NCBI GenBank assembly: GCA_018061225.1
Contig: JAGOUK010000090.1
Coordinates: forward strand, 1 to 5,816
DNA length: 5,816 nucleotides
Origin: Candidatus Omnitrophota bacterium
GTDB taxonomy: Bacteria; Omnitrophota; Gorgyraeia; 2-02-FULL-51-18; JAGOUK01
Direction: 5' to 3'
Part shown: piece by piece, positions 1 to 5,816 of the stretch
Layout: every line of letters starts with the position of its first letter
Numbering within the stretch: position 1 is the first letter of the stretch
Program-made: the position numbers and the translations under genes
Notes under the pieces: model-generated
Databases searched by the model: none
What the model was told of the DNA's origin: nothing
Seen by the model: only the letters and a program-made list of their open reading frames with translations

Positions 1-7
1 AAAAATG

Positions 8-81
8 TGGCGGTGAGTGGAATCGAACCACTGACCTCGGGCTTATGAGTCCCACGCTCTAACCAACTGAGCTACACCGCC
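8..81 (-). tRNA. tRNA with CAU anticodon, probably elongator tRNA-Met
   Basis: The reverse strand folds into a complete 74-nt cloverleaf. It has a perfect 7-bp acceptor stem (GGCGGTG with CACCGCC), a D stem GCTC/GAGC with GG in the loop, a T stem AGTGG/CCACT around TTCGATT, a 5-nt variable loop and discriminator A73. The anticodon loop CTCATAA places CAT at 45-47. CAU is read by initiator Met, elongator Met and lysidine-modified Ile2. The paired G1-C72 argues against an initiator. Positions 4-5 pair as G-C rather than the C-G pairs of E. coli tRNA-Ile2, so elongator Met is favoured, but Ile2 is not excluded. The anticodon stem is weak, with a U27-G43 wobble and an A31/G39 mismatch beside the loop. 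No CCA is encoded: A73 is followed by CA and then a run of T cut by the window edge, so CCA must be added by the nucleotidyltransferase. The 5' 10 bases are also the end of mnmA. Confidence 0.95.
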
Positions 82-1142
82 GTTTGGATCCAGCCGCCGC
101 CGACTACGGAGTCGCCGTCGTAAATAACCGCGGCTTGGCCCGGAGTGACGGCCGATTGAGGCGAACAAAATTCTACCACAGCTTCATCGTTTTTGAACTC
201 GAGAATATGCATCCCCACCTTGGTGTGGCGGGAGCGGATCTTGACCGTGTAATCCCTGGCTTCGGGGCTCAGCATCCAATTGATACCCGTGATCTTCATC
301 CGGAGGCGGTCGAGGTCCTCGCGTTTACCGATGACGATGCGGTTGGCGGCGGCGTCGATGTCGACCACGAAGAGCGGGTCCGGATCGGTGACGCCCAGCC
401 GTTTGCGCTGACCGATGGTGTAAAGATGATGGCCTTCATGCCGCGCCAGGACTTTACCTGAGCGGTCGACCACATCCCCCGCGCCGGGGAGATTCGCGCC
501 GGCAGCCTTGAGAAAATCCGCGTAATGTCCCGGCACAAAGCAGATTTCCTGACTGTCGGGCTTATCAAAAACCCGCAAGCCGAGCTCCTGTGCCATGACT
601 CGGATATCGCTTTTTTGATACTCCCCCACCGGCAGAAGTGTCTTAGCCAGCTGTTCCTGGGAAAGGCCAAACAGGACGTAGCTTTGATCTTTCGAGAGGT
701 CCACACCTTCGCGGATAAAGTACCGCCCGGTGGCGGTATCCTGACCGCGGCGGGCGTAATGGCCTGTTGCCATCCATTCGGCGCCGATCTCCTCCGCCTT
801 TTGACGGAAAATTCCAAACTTGATATGGGTGTTGCACTGGATGCAGGGATTGGGTGTGCGGCCCTCAACGTAGGTGCTGACGAAATAATCAATCACCTTG
901 TCCTTGAAGTCCGCGGAGAGGTCCAGGACGTAATAAGGAATGCCGAGGCGGCCCGCGACCGCGCGCGCGTCGGTGATGTCGCGGATCGAGCAGCAGCCCT
1001 TGGCGCGCTCATCGCGGCACTCATCCGAAGACCAGGTTTTGATGGTTGCGCCGACAACGTCATACCCTTCTTTTTGAAGCAGGTAGGCGGCGACGGAGCT
1101 GTCTACTCCGCCGGACATGGCGACGAGCACGCGCTTCTTCAT
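72..1142 (-). CDS. mnmA: tRNA-specific 2-thiouridylase MnmA
   Basis: MnmA installs sulfur at C2 of the wobble uridine (U34) in tRNAs for Lys, Glu and Gln, after adenylating the base with ATP. It acts in the cytoplasm. The 356-residue protein has the usual family length. An N-terminal PP-loop ATPase domain carries SGGVDSS at 10-16. TPNPCIQCN lies at 97-104 and ATGHYA at 125-130, and a KDQSY motif follows at 151-155. The second family cysteine is C201 in DSQEICF, and the C-terminal beta-barrel ends after the family GGG at 348-350. C103 and C201 match the catalytic pair C102/C199 of E. coli. C100 replaces the Asp usual in the E. coli and Bacillus enzymes and gives a CxxC + C pattern. The start ATG shares one base with the tatA stop (TGATG), and no strong Shine-Dalgarno is visible, so coupling to tatA is likely. 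The end is odd: the last two sense codons and the TAG lie inside the downstream tRNA. Confidence 0.97.
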   Translation of the reverse strand: MKKRVLVAMSGGVDSSVAAYLLQKEGYDVVGATIKTWSSDECRDERAKGCCSIRDITDARAVAGRLGIPYYVLDLSADFKDKVIDYFVSTYVEGRTPNPCIQCNTHIKFGIFRQKAEEIGAEWMATGHYARRGQDTATGRYFIREGVDLSKDQSYVLFGLSQEQLAKTLLPVGEYQKSDIRVMAQELGLRVFDKPDSQEICFVPGHYADFLKAAGANLPGAGDVVDRSGKVLARHEGHHLYTIGQRKRLGVTDPDPLFVVDIDAAANRIVIGKREDLDRLRMKITGINWMLSPEARDYTVKIRSRHTKVGMHILEFKNDEAVVEFCSPQSAVTPGQAAVIYDGDSVVGGGWIQTAV

Positions 1143-1288
1143 CAGGAGCGCTTTTTGCGTTTGAGGTTGCGGATCTCGCGAATGGCCTCGCCGAGACTGC
1201 GGCCGATCTCAGGCAGACGTTCGGCTCCGGCGAAGAGCAGCGCGATCAGAATGAAGACGAGAATTTCGGACCAGCCGATACCAAACAT
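1142..1288 (-). CDS. tatA: Small Tat translocase subunit, TatA/TatB family
   Basis: This 48-residue protein has the layout of a Tat pore or docking subunit, which moves folded proteins with twin-arginine signals across the cytoplasmic membrane. A short N-terminus (MFGIGWSE) leads into one hydrophobic helix at about 9-20. A glycine hinge (G21) and the family motif ERLPEIGRSLGEAIREI at 23-39 form an amphipathic helix, and a basic tail (LKRKKRS) closes the protein. E8 sits where family members carry a polar residue in the membrane. The start MF-x-IG-x-SE resembles TatB, but the tail is far shorter than in TatB, so a TatA-type or dual-role subunit is more likely. The hinge reads FAG where E. coli TatA has LFG, putting Ala at the position of F20. 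The gene begins 13 bases after the prenyl synthase stop. GAGG at 1300-1303 is a possible but distant (11 nt) ribosome site. The stop overlaps the mnmA start by one base. No tatC is in the window. Confidence 0.88.
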   Translation of the reverse strand: MFGIGWSEILVFILIALLFAGAERLPEIGRSLGEAIREIRNLKRKKRS

Positions 1289-1301
1289 GGGACGCCGGGC
1301 C

Positions 1302-2246
1302 TCAGACTCTCTGCAGCGTGAAGTCGATCAGATCCAAAAGACTTTTGCGGCAGGGGCTGTCGGGAGAATCGGCGAGGGAGGCAACAGCCTGCGCGGCGTG
1401 CTTTTTGGCCAGCGCTAGGCTGCGGGCGACGGCACCGCGTTCCACGGCCAGATCGCGCGCCTTGATGAAGTCCTTGGCTGGAAAGTCGCCATTGAGTTCG
1501 TTCATGAGGTAGATCATCGGAAGCGTTGGATCGCTTTTTTCAAAATCAGAACCATTTTCTTTACCTAACACTTCGGCGGTGCCGATAAGGTCGAGGCAGT
1601 CGTCGGCGATTTGATAGGCCAGGCCGAAGGACTTGCCGTACTGGGCTAGCTTTTGGATTTGAGGCAGGGACTTGCCCGCAGCGTATCCGCCGGCGGCGCA
1701 GGCAGTCTCAAAAAGTACGGCGGTTTTTTTGTAGATCATCGTGAGATAAGTTTCTTCCGTCAGAATCGCGGTCTGGCGAGTTTCGATTTGCTTCATCTCC
1801 CCCTCACAAATCCTCAACGCGCATTCGCTAAACATCTGATTGACGCGGGCGTCGGCGATATTGGAAAGGGCCGCGAAGGCCTTGGCATAAATGTAGTCTC
1901 CGCAGATCAGCGCGATGTCGGTTCCCCAGCGTTGATTGAGCGTCTCCCGGCCGCGGCGGAACTTGGAGCCGTCGACGATGTCGTCATGGATCAGCGTGGC
2001 GGTGTGAAGGAGTTCGATGGCAATGGCCATGCGGATCGGCAGATCGGTCTTGTTGCCGCACATGCGCGCCGTCAGAAGAATGAGGGCGGGCCGAAGCTGC
2101 TTGCCGGAAATCTCGATGATGTAATTGCCCATTTCGCCCAAAAGAGGATCTTCGGAACTCAGGTGTTTTTTGAGATCATCTTTAAAATCGATCAGGTCTT
2201 TTTGAATGGGGCGGTAAATGTCCGCCAGCGTCGGGGATTGAATCAT
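1302..2246 (-). CDS. Polyprenyl diphosphate synthase, probably long chain (IspB/HepT type)
   Basis: This is a trans-isoprenyl diphosphate synthase. It extends an allylic diphosphate with isopentenyl diphosphate to make a polyprenyl chain, for example for a quinone tail. The 314 residues match the family length. GKQLRP at 49-53 binds isopentenyl diphosphate. The first aspartate-rich motif is DDIVD at 88-92, followed by R97-R98, and KT at 174-175 is conserved. The second aspartate-rich motif is DDCLD at 215-219. The residue five before the first motif is Ala83. A small residue there, rather than an aromatic one, is the established sign of long-chain products, so octa- or heptaprenyl diphosphate is more likely than farnesyl. 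Exact chain length cannot be read from sequence. The usual G-K-x-T-L-P near residue 240 reads S-D-P-T-L-P, losing a conserved lysine. The start lies 12 bases after the hemL stop and in the same frame, with no clear Shine-Dalgarno, so translation may depend on hemL. Confidence 0.93.
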   Translation of the reverse strand: MIQSPTLADIYRPIQKDLIDFKDDLKKHLSSEDPLLGEMGNYIIEISGKQLRPALILLTARMCGNKTDLPIRMAIAIELLHTATLIHDDIVDGSKFRRGRETLNQRWGTDIALICGDYIYAKAFAALSNIADARVNQMFSECALRICEGEMKQIETRQTAILTEETYLTMIYKKTAVLFETACAAGGYAAGKSLPQIQKLAQYGKSFGLAYQIADDCLDLIGTAEVLGKENGSDFEKSDPTLPMIYLMNELNGDFPAKDFIKARDLAVERGAVARSLALAKKHAAQAVASLADSPDSPCRKSLLDLIDFTLQRV

Positions 2247-2258
2247 AAGAGGGTCATT

Positions 2259-3554
2259 CTACCCGAAAGAGCGGACGCTTTGGAGGACTTTTTCGAGCTG
2301 ACGATCGGTGTGTGTCGTTGAGAGAAAAAATGCTTCATAAGCCGACGGAGGGATGTAGATTCCGTTTTGAACCATATGCCAGAAAAAATCCTTATAACGG
2401 CTCACATGCTCGGGCGTGATCTGTGAAAAGTTGTGCGGCGCTTGCGGTTGGAAAAAAATCGAGAACATCGAGCCGGCGGTCGGCAGCGAGACCGTAATAT
2501 TTTGGTCGGCGAATGCATCGGCCAATGCGGCGGTGAATCGGGCGGTGCGTTCGGTAAGAAGCGGTTGCGGCGGGCTCGAGAGGAATCGATCCAGAACAGA
2601 AAGCCCCGCGGCCATGGCGAGCGGGTTGCCCGACAGGGTTCCCGCCTGATATACCGGTCCATCCGGCGCGAGCAGGCGCATGATTTTTTCGGCGCCGCCG
2701 AAGACTCCCATGGGCAGTCCGCCGCCGATGATCTTACCCATCACGGTGAGATCCGGGCGGATGGCATAAGCGGCCTGGGCGCCGCCGCGGGCCACACGGA
2801 ATCCCGTGATGACTTCGTCAAAGATCAGGAGTGCTTTGTGCTTGAGCGTGATCGCGCGCAAGTCCTTCAGGAAGCGTTCGTTTGGGAGAATAACCCCCAT
2901 GTTGCCGGCAACCGGCTCCACAATCACACAGGCGATGTCGGCGTAGCGGTCAAAGGCGCGGCGCACGGCTTCGGAGTCGTTGTATGGGAGGACAAGGGTG
3001 TGGCGGGTGGCAAGTTCCGGGACGCCGGCGGAACTGGGGTGGCCGAAGGTCGCTAGACCTGAGCCGGCTTTGACCAGGAGCGCGTCCGCGTGGCCGTGAT
3101 AGCAGCCTTCAAATTTGATGATGCGAGACTTTTGTGTCGCGCCGCGGGCGAGGCGAATCGCGGACATGGCCGCCTCGGTGCCGGAGCTTGTGAAGCGGAG
3201 GCGTTCGCAGGATGGAACCAGCCGTCGTATACGTTCGGCAACACCGGATTCCTCGGGAGTAGCGGCACCGAAACTTGTGCCCTGGCGGGCCTGCTTGGCA
3301 ACCACGGAGGCGACCTTAGAATCTGCATGACCGAAGATAAGGGCTCCCCAGGACATGCAAAAATCGATGTACCTGCGGCCGTCGACATCGGTGATGACAG
3401 CGCCCTTCCCCTGCTTGATAAAAATCGGCGTGCCGCCCATGGCCTTGAACGCCCGCACAGGACTGTTGACGCCGCCGGCGATGACGGAACGCGCGCGTTT
3501 GAATTCTCTGACTGAAGCGGGAGATGATGAGATTTTGGCGGGGCGCGGCTTCAT
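2259..3554 (-). CDS. hemL: Glutamate-1-semialdehyde 2,1-aminomutase
   Basis: HemL is a PLP enzyme that converts glutamate-1-semialdehyde to 5-aminolevulinate, the last step of the C5 route into tetrapyrroles. It is cytoplasmic and works as a dimer. The 431-residue length is normal. Visible family signatures are GGVNSPVRAF at 27-36, SWG at 68-70, SSGTEA at 123-128 for cofactor phosphate, YHGHADALLVKAGSG at 152-166, EPVAGNMGV at 213-221, the PLP-pairing Asp246 in FDEV, the Schiff-base Lys274 in VMGKIIGGGLPMG, and AGTLSGNPLAMAAG at 304-317. The N-terminus is about 10 residues longer than in E. coli. The chosen ATG overlaps the hemB stop as ATGA and has a reasonable ribosome site 8 nt upstream. 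Presence of HemL means the organism makes aminolevulinate from glutamyl-tRNA, so hemA must be elsewhere. A general class-III aminotransferase is the only alternative, and the GSAM-specific motifs make it unlikely. Confidence 0.97.
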   Translation of the reverse strand: MKPRPAKISSSPASVREFKRARSVIAGGVNSPVRAFKAMGGTPIFIKQGKGAVITDVDGRRYIDFCMSWGALIFGHADSKVASVVAKQARQGTSFGAATPEESGVAERIRRLVPSCERLRFTSSGTEAAMSAIRLARGATQKSRIIKFEGCYHGHADALLVKAGSGLATFGHPSSAGVPELATRHTLVLPYNDSEAVRRAFDRYADIACVIVEPVAGNMGVILPNERFLKDLRAITLKHKALLIFDEVITGFRVARGGAQAAYAIRPDLTVMGKIIGGGLPMGVFGGAEKIMRLLAPDGPVYQAGTLSGNPLAMAAGLSVLDRFLSSPPQPLLTERTARFTAALADAFADQNITVSLPTAGSMFSIFFQPQAPHNFSQITPEHVSRYKDFFWHMVQNGIYIPPSAYEAFFLSTTHTDRQLEKVLQSVRSFG

Positions 3555-4543
3555 CGCGAAATCTCACCGAGCCACTGAGCCGCTGCCCGGGCCCAATACG
3601 TGACCATGAAGTCGGCGCCGGAGCGGCGGATCGCCGTGAGTGTTTCGAGGGCGGCGCGCTTTTCGTCCAGCCAGCCTTTGTCAGCAGCGGCTTTGACGGA
3701 CGCATACTCCCCGCTCACTTGATACGCGCCGATCGGACAGTCGAGCCGGTCGCGGAGGCGGGTCACAATGTCGAGACATGGCATGGCCGGCTTCACCAAT
3801 ATGAAGTCGGCGCCCTCAGCGGCATCCAAACGCGCTTCTTTGAGTGCCTCGCGCCAGTTGGCCGAGTCCATTTGATAGCCGCGTCGGTCGCCGGTGGTTG
3901 GCGTGTTTTCTGCCGCATCGCGGAACGGACCATAAAAAGCCGAGGCGTATTTGACGGCATACGAAAGAATCGCGCAGGTGTCATGTCCCGCACGGTCAAG
4001 CGCGTCGCGGATCGCGGCCACGCGGCCGTCCATCATGTCGGAAGGAGCAACGACATCGGCTCCGGCCGCCGCGTAGACGCGAGATGCTTCGGCGAGTGTC
4101 TCCACCGTACGGTCATTGAGCACATGCCCTCGCTCCAAATGACCGCAATGACCGTGATCGGTGTACTCACACATGCACACATCGGCAAAAACGGCTGTGG
4201 ACGGCGACTTCGCCTTAACTGCCCGGATAGTTTGAGGGACGATGCCGTTGGGATCGGCGGCTCCGCTGCCGGCCGCATCCTTTTTGGACGGGATACCGAA
4301 TAGGATCACGGACCGGACGCCCGCCTTGTGAAGCGCGAGCGCTTCTTTGGCCGCGCTTTGGATCGAATGTTGAAATTGTCCCGGCATGCTGCCGATGGGC
4401 TTTGGAGATTTTAAGCCCTCTTTGATAAAAATCGGCGCGATGAAATGCGCCGGTGACAGCGATGTCTCGGCAATGAGGCTGCGGACCGCCGGATGACGGC
4501 GGAGTCTGCGCGGACGGACGCGTAATTTTTTGGCGGCGCTCAT
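3551..4543 (-). CDS. hemB: Porphobilinogen synthase (5-aminolevulinate dehydratase), zinc type
   Basis: HemB condenses two 5-aminolevulinate molecules into porphobilinogen in the cytoplasm. The 330-residue protein has the family TIM-barrel length. The two Schiff-base lysines are K198 in SYAVKYAS and K251 in VKPAMPCLD. The active-site metal loop DVCMCEYTDHGHCG holds three cysteines, C123, C125 and C133, which is the zinc-dependent form rather than the Asp-rich magnesium form. Other family markers are APIFI at 36-40, LFGIP at 81-85, APSDMMDGR at 166-174, RRGYQMDSAN at 220-229 and AYQVSGEY at 273-280. The start ATG overlaps the hemD stop as ATGA and is preceded by GGAGA at a good distance. The stop overlaps the hemL start in the same way. 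It lies next to hemL, which supplies its substrate, and to hemD, which acts two steps later, so this is a true pathway cluster. Confidence 0.98.
   Translation of the reverse strand: MSAAKKLRVRPRRLRRHPAVRSLIAETSLSPAHFIAPIFIKEGLKSPKPIGSMPGQFQHSIQSAAKEALALHKAGVRSVILFGIPSKKDAAGSGAADPNGIVPQTIRAVKAKSPSTAVFADVCMCEYTDHGHCGHLERGHVLNDRTVETLAEASRVYAAAGADVVAPSDMMDGRVAAIRDALDRAGHDTCAILSYAVKYASAFYGPFRDAAENTPTTGDRRGYQMDSANWREALKEARLDAAEGADFILVKPAMPCLDIVTRLRDRLDCPIGAYQVSGEYASVKAAADKGWLDEKRAALETLTAIRRSGADFMVTYWARAAAQWLGEISR
3563..3568 (-). promoter_or_regulatory. Ribosome binding site of hemL
   Basis: GGTGAG on the minus strand lies 8 nt before the hemL ATG at 3554, within the last codons of hemB. It supports choosing the ATG that overlaps the hemB stop. 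Confidence 0.65.
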
Positions 4544-5816
4544 GATGCGTTCTCCAGGGTTCGGATCAATCCGGGGATGGTGGCTTCGGCGGACTGGCGG
4601 TGCACCTTGGCCCCGAGCTTTTTGAGCGTGCGGGACGTTTGGGGGCCGATGCTGAATATTTTAGTCTTTTTAACGAACTTGAGGAATTCCATTTTGCCGA
4701 GCGCCTCGGCGAGATGGGTTGCCGTGGAGGAGCTGGTGAACACCACCGCGTCGGCGCCGCGAGCGATCACTTCGCGGTAGACGCGGCGGATCTCGGCTCG
4801 CGGACTCATGGTCTCATAGCCGGTTGCCTGCGTGACTTGCATCCCCTGACGCTTGAGGGTGTCGGCAAACTTGGGTGGAGCGACGCGGGGGCGGATGAGG
4901 AGAAGCTTGCTTCCACGCGCCGCCTTTTTGACCAACGCCTTGGCCAACGCTTCAGAAGTGTATTCCTTAGGGGTAAGATCCACCTCGATACCGTGCGACT
5001 TGAGACGTTCGCGTGTTGCCTCGCCAACCGCGCCAATTTTGACGCCGGCAAGATGCCGGGCATCCAGACGGTGGCGTTGCCGCAAGCGTTCAAAAAAATA
5101 ATCCACTCCGTTGACACTGGTGAACACAACCCAGTCCTGCGCTGGTATGTTCCGGATTGCGAGGTCAAGTTCGGAGTAGTCTGAGGGCGGATGAATCTCG
5201 ATCGTCGGGAGTTCGATGGCCTGCGCGCCGAGCGAAGTGAGCTTTTCGCGGAAGGAAGAGGCCTGAGAACGCGCCCGCGTGATGACGATGCGTTTGCCAA
5301 AAAGGGGTTGGCGCTCGTACCAGTTGAGCTTATTTTTGAGCGCGGCTACGGCGCCAACAATTACGAGCGCGGGCGGCTCGACTTTGCGCCGGGCGGTGAT
5401 CCCGGGCAGTGTCTTGAGCGAGCCAACCGTTGTCGTCTGGGACGGCCATGTTCCGCGGCTGACCACGGCTGCGGGGGTCGAGGGTTTAAAACCCGCTCGA
5501 ATCAATTGGGCGCAGACCTCCGCCAGCCGCTTCATGCCCATAAAAATAACAAGCGTGTCGGAAGAGGCGTGGAGCGCTTTCCAGGGTATGGGTTTTTCGG
5601 AACTTTCGGCATGATGGGCTGTAATAAAAGTCAGGCGGGATGCGGCAGTTCGTTCGGTGAGCGGGATTCCGGCGTAAGCGGCGCAACCTACCGGACTTGG
5701 TATCCCGGGAATGACTTCAAAAGGAATCCGACAGCGGTCGAGATAGGCTGCCTCTTCGGCTCCACGGCCGAAGATGTAGGGATCCCCGCCTTTTAATCTC
5801 ACAACCGTTTTGCCCG
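4540..5816 (-). CDS. cobA-hemD: CobA-HemD fusion: uroporphyrinogen-III C-methyltransferase / uroporphyrinogen-III synthase (5' end outside window)
   Basis: The frame is open to the right edge, so the N-terminus is missing. 424 residues are visible. The GTG at 5802 is an internal valine of GKTVVRLKGGDPYIFGRG, not a start. Residues below are numbered from that valine. Up to about 160 is the C-terminal part of a SUMT/CobA domain, with GGDP at 5-8, PGIPSPVGCAAYAGIPLT at 32-49, FMGM at 87-90 and PALVIVG at 144-150. It would methylate uroporphyrinogen III to precorrin-2 using S-adenosylmethionine. From about 162 (WYERQPLFGKRIVITRAR) to the end is a HemD domain with FTSVNGV at 227-233, GAVGEAT at 257-263, VVFTSSSTATHLAEAL at 353-368 and SIGPQTSRTLKKLGAKV at 384-400. 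HemD rearranges and closes hydroxymethylbilane to uroporphyrinogen III. This fusion is well known in bacteria. The SAM-binding start of CobA is not visible, and several CobA motifs depart from consensus. The stop overlaps hemB by 4 bases. Confidence 0.95.
   Translation of the reverse strand, partial: GKTVVRLKGGDPYIFGRGAEEAAYLDRCRIPFEVIPGIPSPVGCAAYAGIPLTERTAASRLTFITAHHAESSEKPIPWKALHASSDTLVIFMGMKRLAEVCAQLIRAGFKPSTPAAVVSRGTWPSQTTTVGSLKTLPGITARRKVEPPALVIVGAVAALKNKLNWYERQPLFGKRIVITRARSQASSFREKLTSLGAQAIELPTIEIHPPSDYSELDLAIRNIPAQDWVVFTSVNGVDYFFERLRQRHRLDARHLAGVKIGAVGEATRERLKSHGIEVDLTPKEYTSEALAKALVKKAARGSKLLLIRPRVAPPKFADTLKRQGMQVTQATGYETMSPRAEIRRVYREVIARGADAVVFTSSSTATHLAEALGKMEFLKFVKKTKIFSIGPQTSRTLKKLGAKVHRQSAEATIPGLIRTLENAS
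4551..4555 (-). promoter_or_regulatory. Ribosome binding site of hemB
   Basis: GGAGA on the minus strand lies 7 nt before the hemB ATG at 4543 and inside the end of hemD. It supports this start and fits translational coupling through the ATGA overlap. Confidence 0.75.

Noticed and set aside
1..8. T run on the minus strand directly after the tRNA as a terminator
   Set aside because: Only five T are visible before the window ends, and no hairpin other than the tRNA itself is seen. It cannot be supported without the next bases.
101..114. Small inverted repeat CGACT-CCGT-AGTCG about 20 nt upstream of the tRNA
   Set aside because: The stem is only 5 bp, has no T run and sits inside conserved mnmA codons. 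It is too weak to call a terminator or processing site.
525..1418. Long plus-strand open frame (297 codons) opposite mnmA and tatA
   Set aside because: It runs antisense to well-supported genes, shows no recognisable domain and spans two gene boundaries. It is the usual by-product of GC-rich codon use.
1535..1540. A6 run in the prenyl synthase gene as a programmed frameshift site
   Set aside because: The run is out of register with the canonical X-XXY-YYZ slippery heptamer, and both sides of the gene match the family in the same frame.
3524..4303. Plus-strand open frame of 259 codons opposite hemB
   Set aside because: It is antisense to a clear hemB with all catalytic residues, has no recognisable protein family and no ribosome site, so it is a shadow.
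5800..5802. GTG as a start codon for the hemD gene
   Set aside because: The frame stays open to the window edge, and the codons before it read as the CobA sequence GKTV-VRLKGGDP, so it is an internal valine.

Overview
The window is a compact, single-direction (minus-strand) cluster of housekeeping genes from a moderately GC-rich bacterium. In transcription order, from the right edge to the left, it holds: a 5'-truncated cobA-hemD fusion (uroporphyrinogen-III C-methyltransferase / uroporphyrinogen-III synthase), hemB (porphobilinogen synthase), hemL (glutamate-1-semialdehyde aminomutase), a long-chain-type polyprenyl diphosphate synthase, a 48-residue TatA/TatB-type translocase subunit, mnmA (tRNA 2-thiouridylase) and a tRNA with a CAU anticodon, most likely elongator Met. 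No gap between genes is longer than 13 bases, and I see no mobile element, CRISPR array, riboswitch or internal promoter.

The right half (about 2259-5816) is tetrapyrrole synthesis by the C5 route. HemL makes 5-aminolevulinate, HemB condenses two of these to porphobilinogen, HemD closes the ring to uroporphyrinogen III, and the CobA half methylates that to precorrin-2, the branch point to siroheme, cobalamin and siroheme-dependent heme. HemA and HemC are needed to complete the path and are not in the window. Upstream of the right edge is the natural place to look. cobA-hemD/hemB and hemB/hemL are joined by 4-base ATGA overlaps, which suggests translational coupling.

The left half (1-2258) adds a polyprenyl diphosphate synthase (quinone side chain or lipid carrier), a Tat subunit and a tRNA-modifying enzyme. 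The first two fit loosely with a respiratory theme (hemes, quinones, Tat export of cofactor-loaded proteins). mnmA and the tRNA look like unrelated housekeeping passengers.

The most unusual local structure is at the left end. The mnmA reading frame runs 10 bases into the tRNA gene, and its stop codon is the tRNA's own U8-A9-G10. Other points worth checking are the CxxC + C cysteine pattern in MnmA (iron-sulfur type), Ala in place of the hinge Phe in the Tat subunit, Asp in place of a family Lys in the prenyl synthase, and several departures from consensus in the CobA domain.

The organism cannot be fixed from this window. The C5 pathway, the fused CobA-HemD and the MnmA style suggest an anaerobic or deep-branching bacterium. 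Candidate phyla such as Omnitrophota, or deltaproteobacterial-like groups, are possible, but this is a low-confidence impression. I found no evidence of an undescribed system; apart from the details above, this is an ordinary biosynthetic operon.
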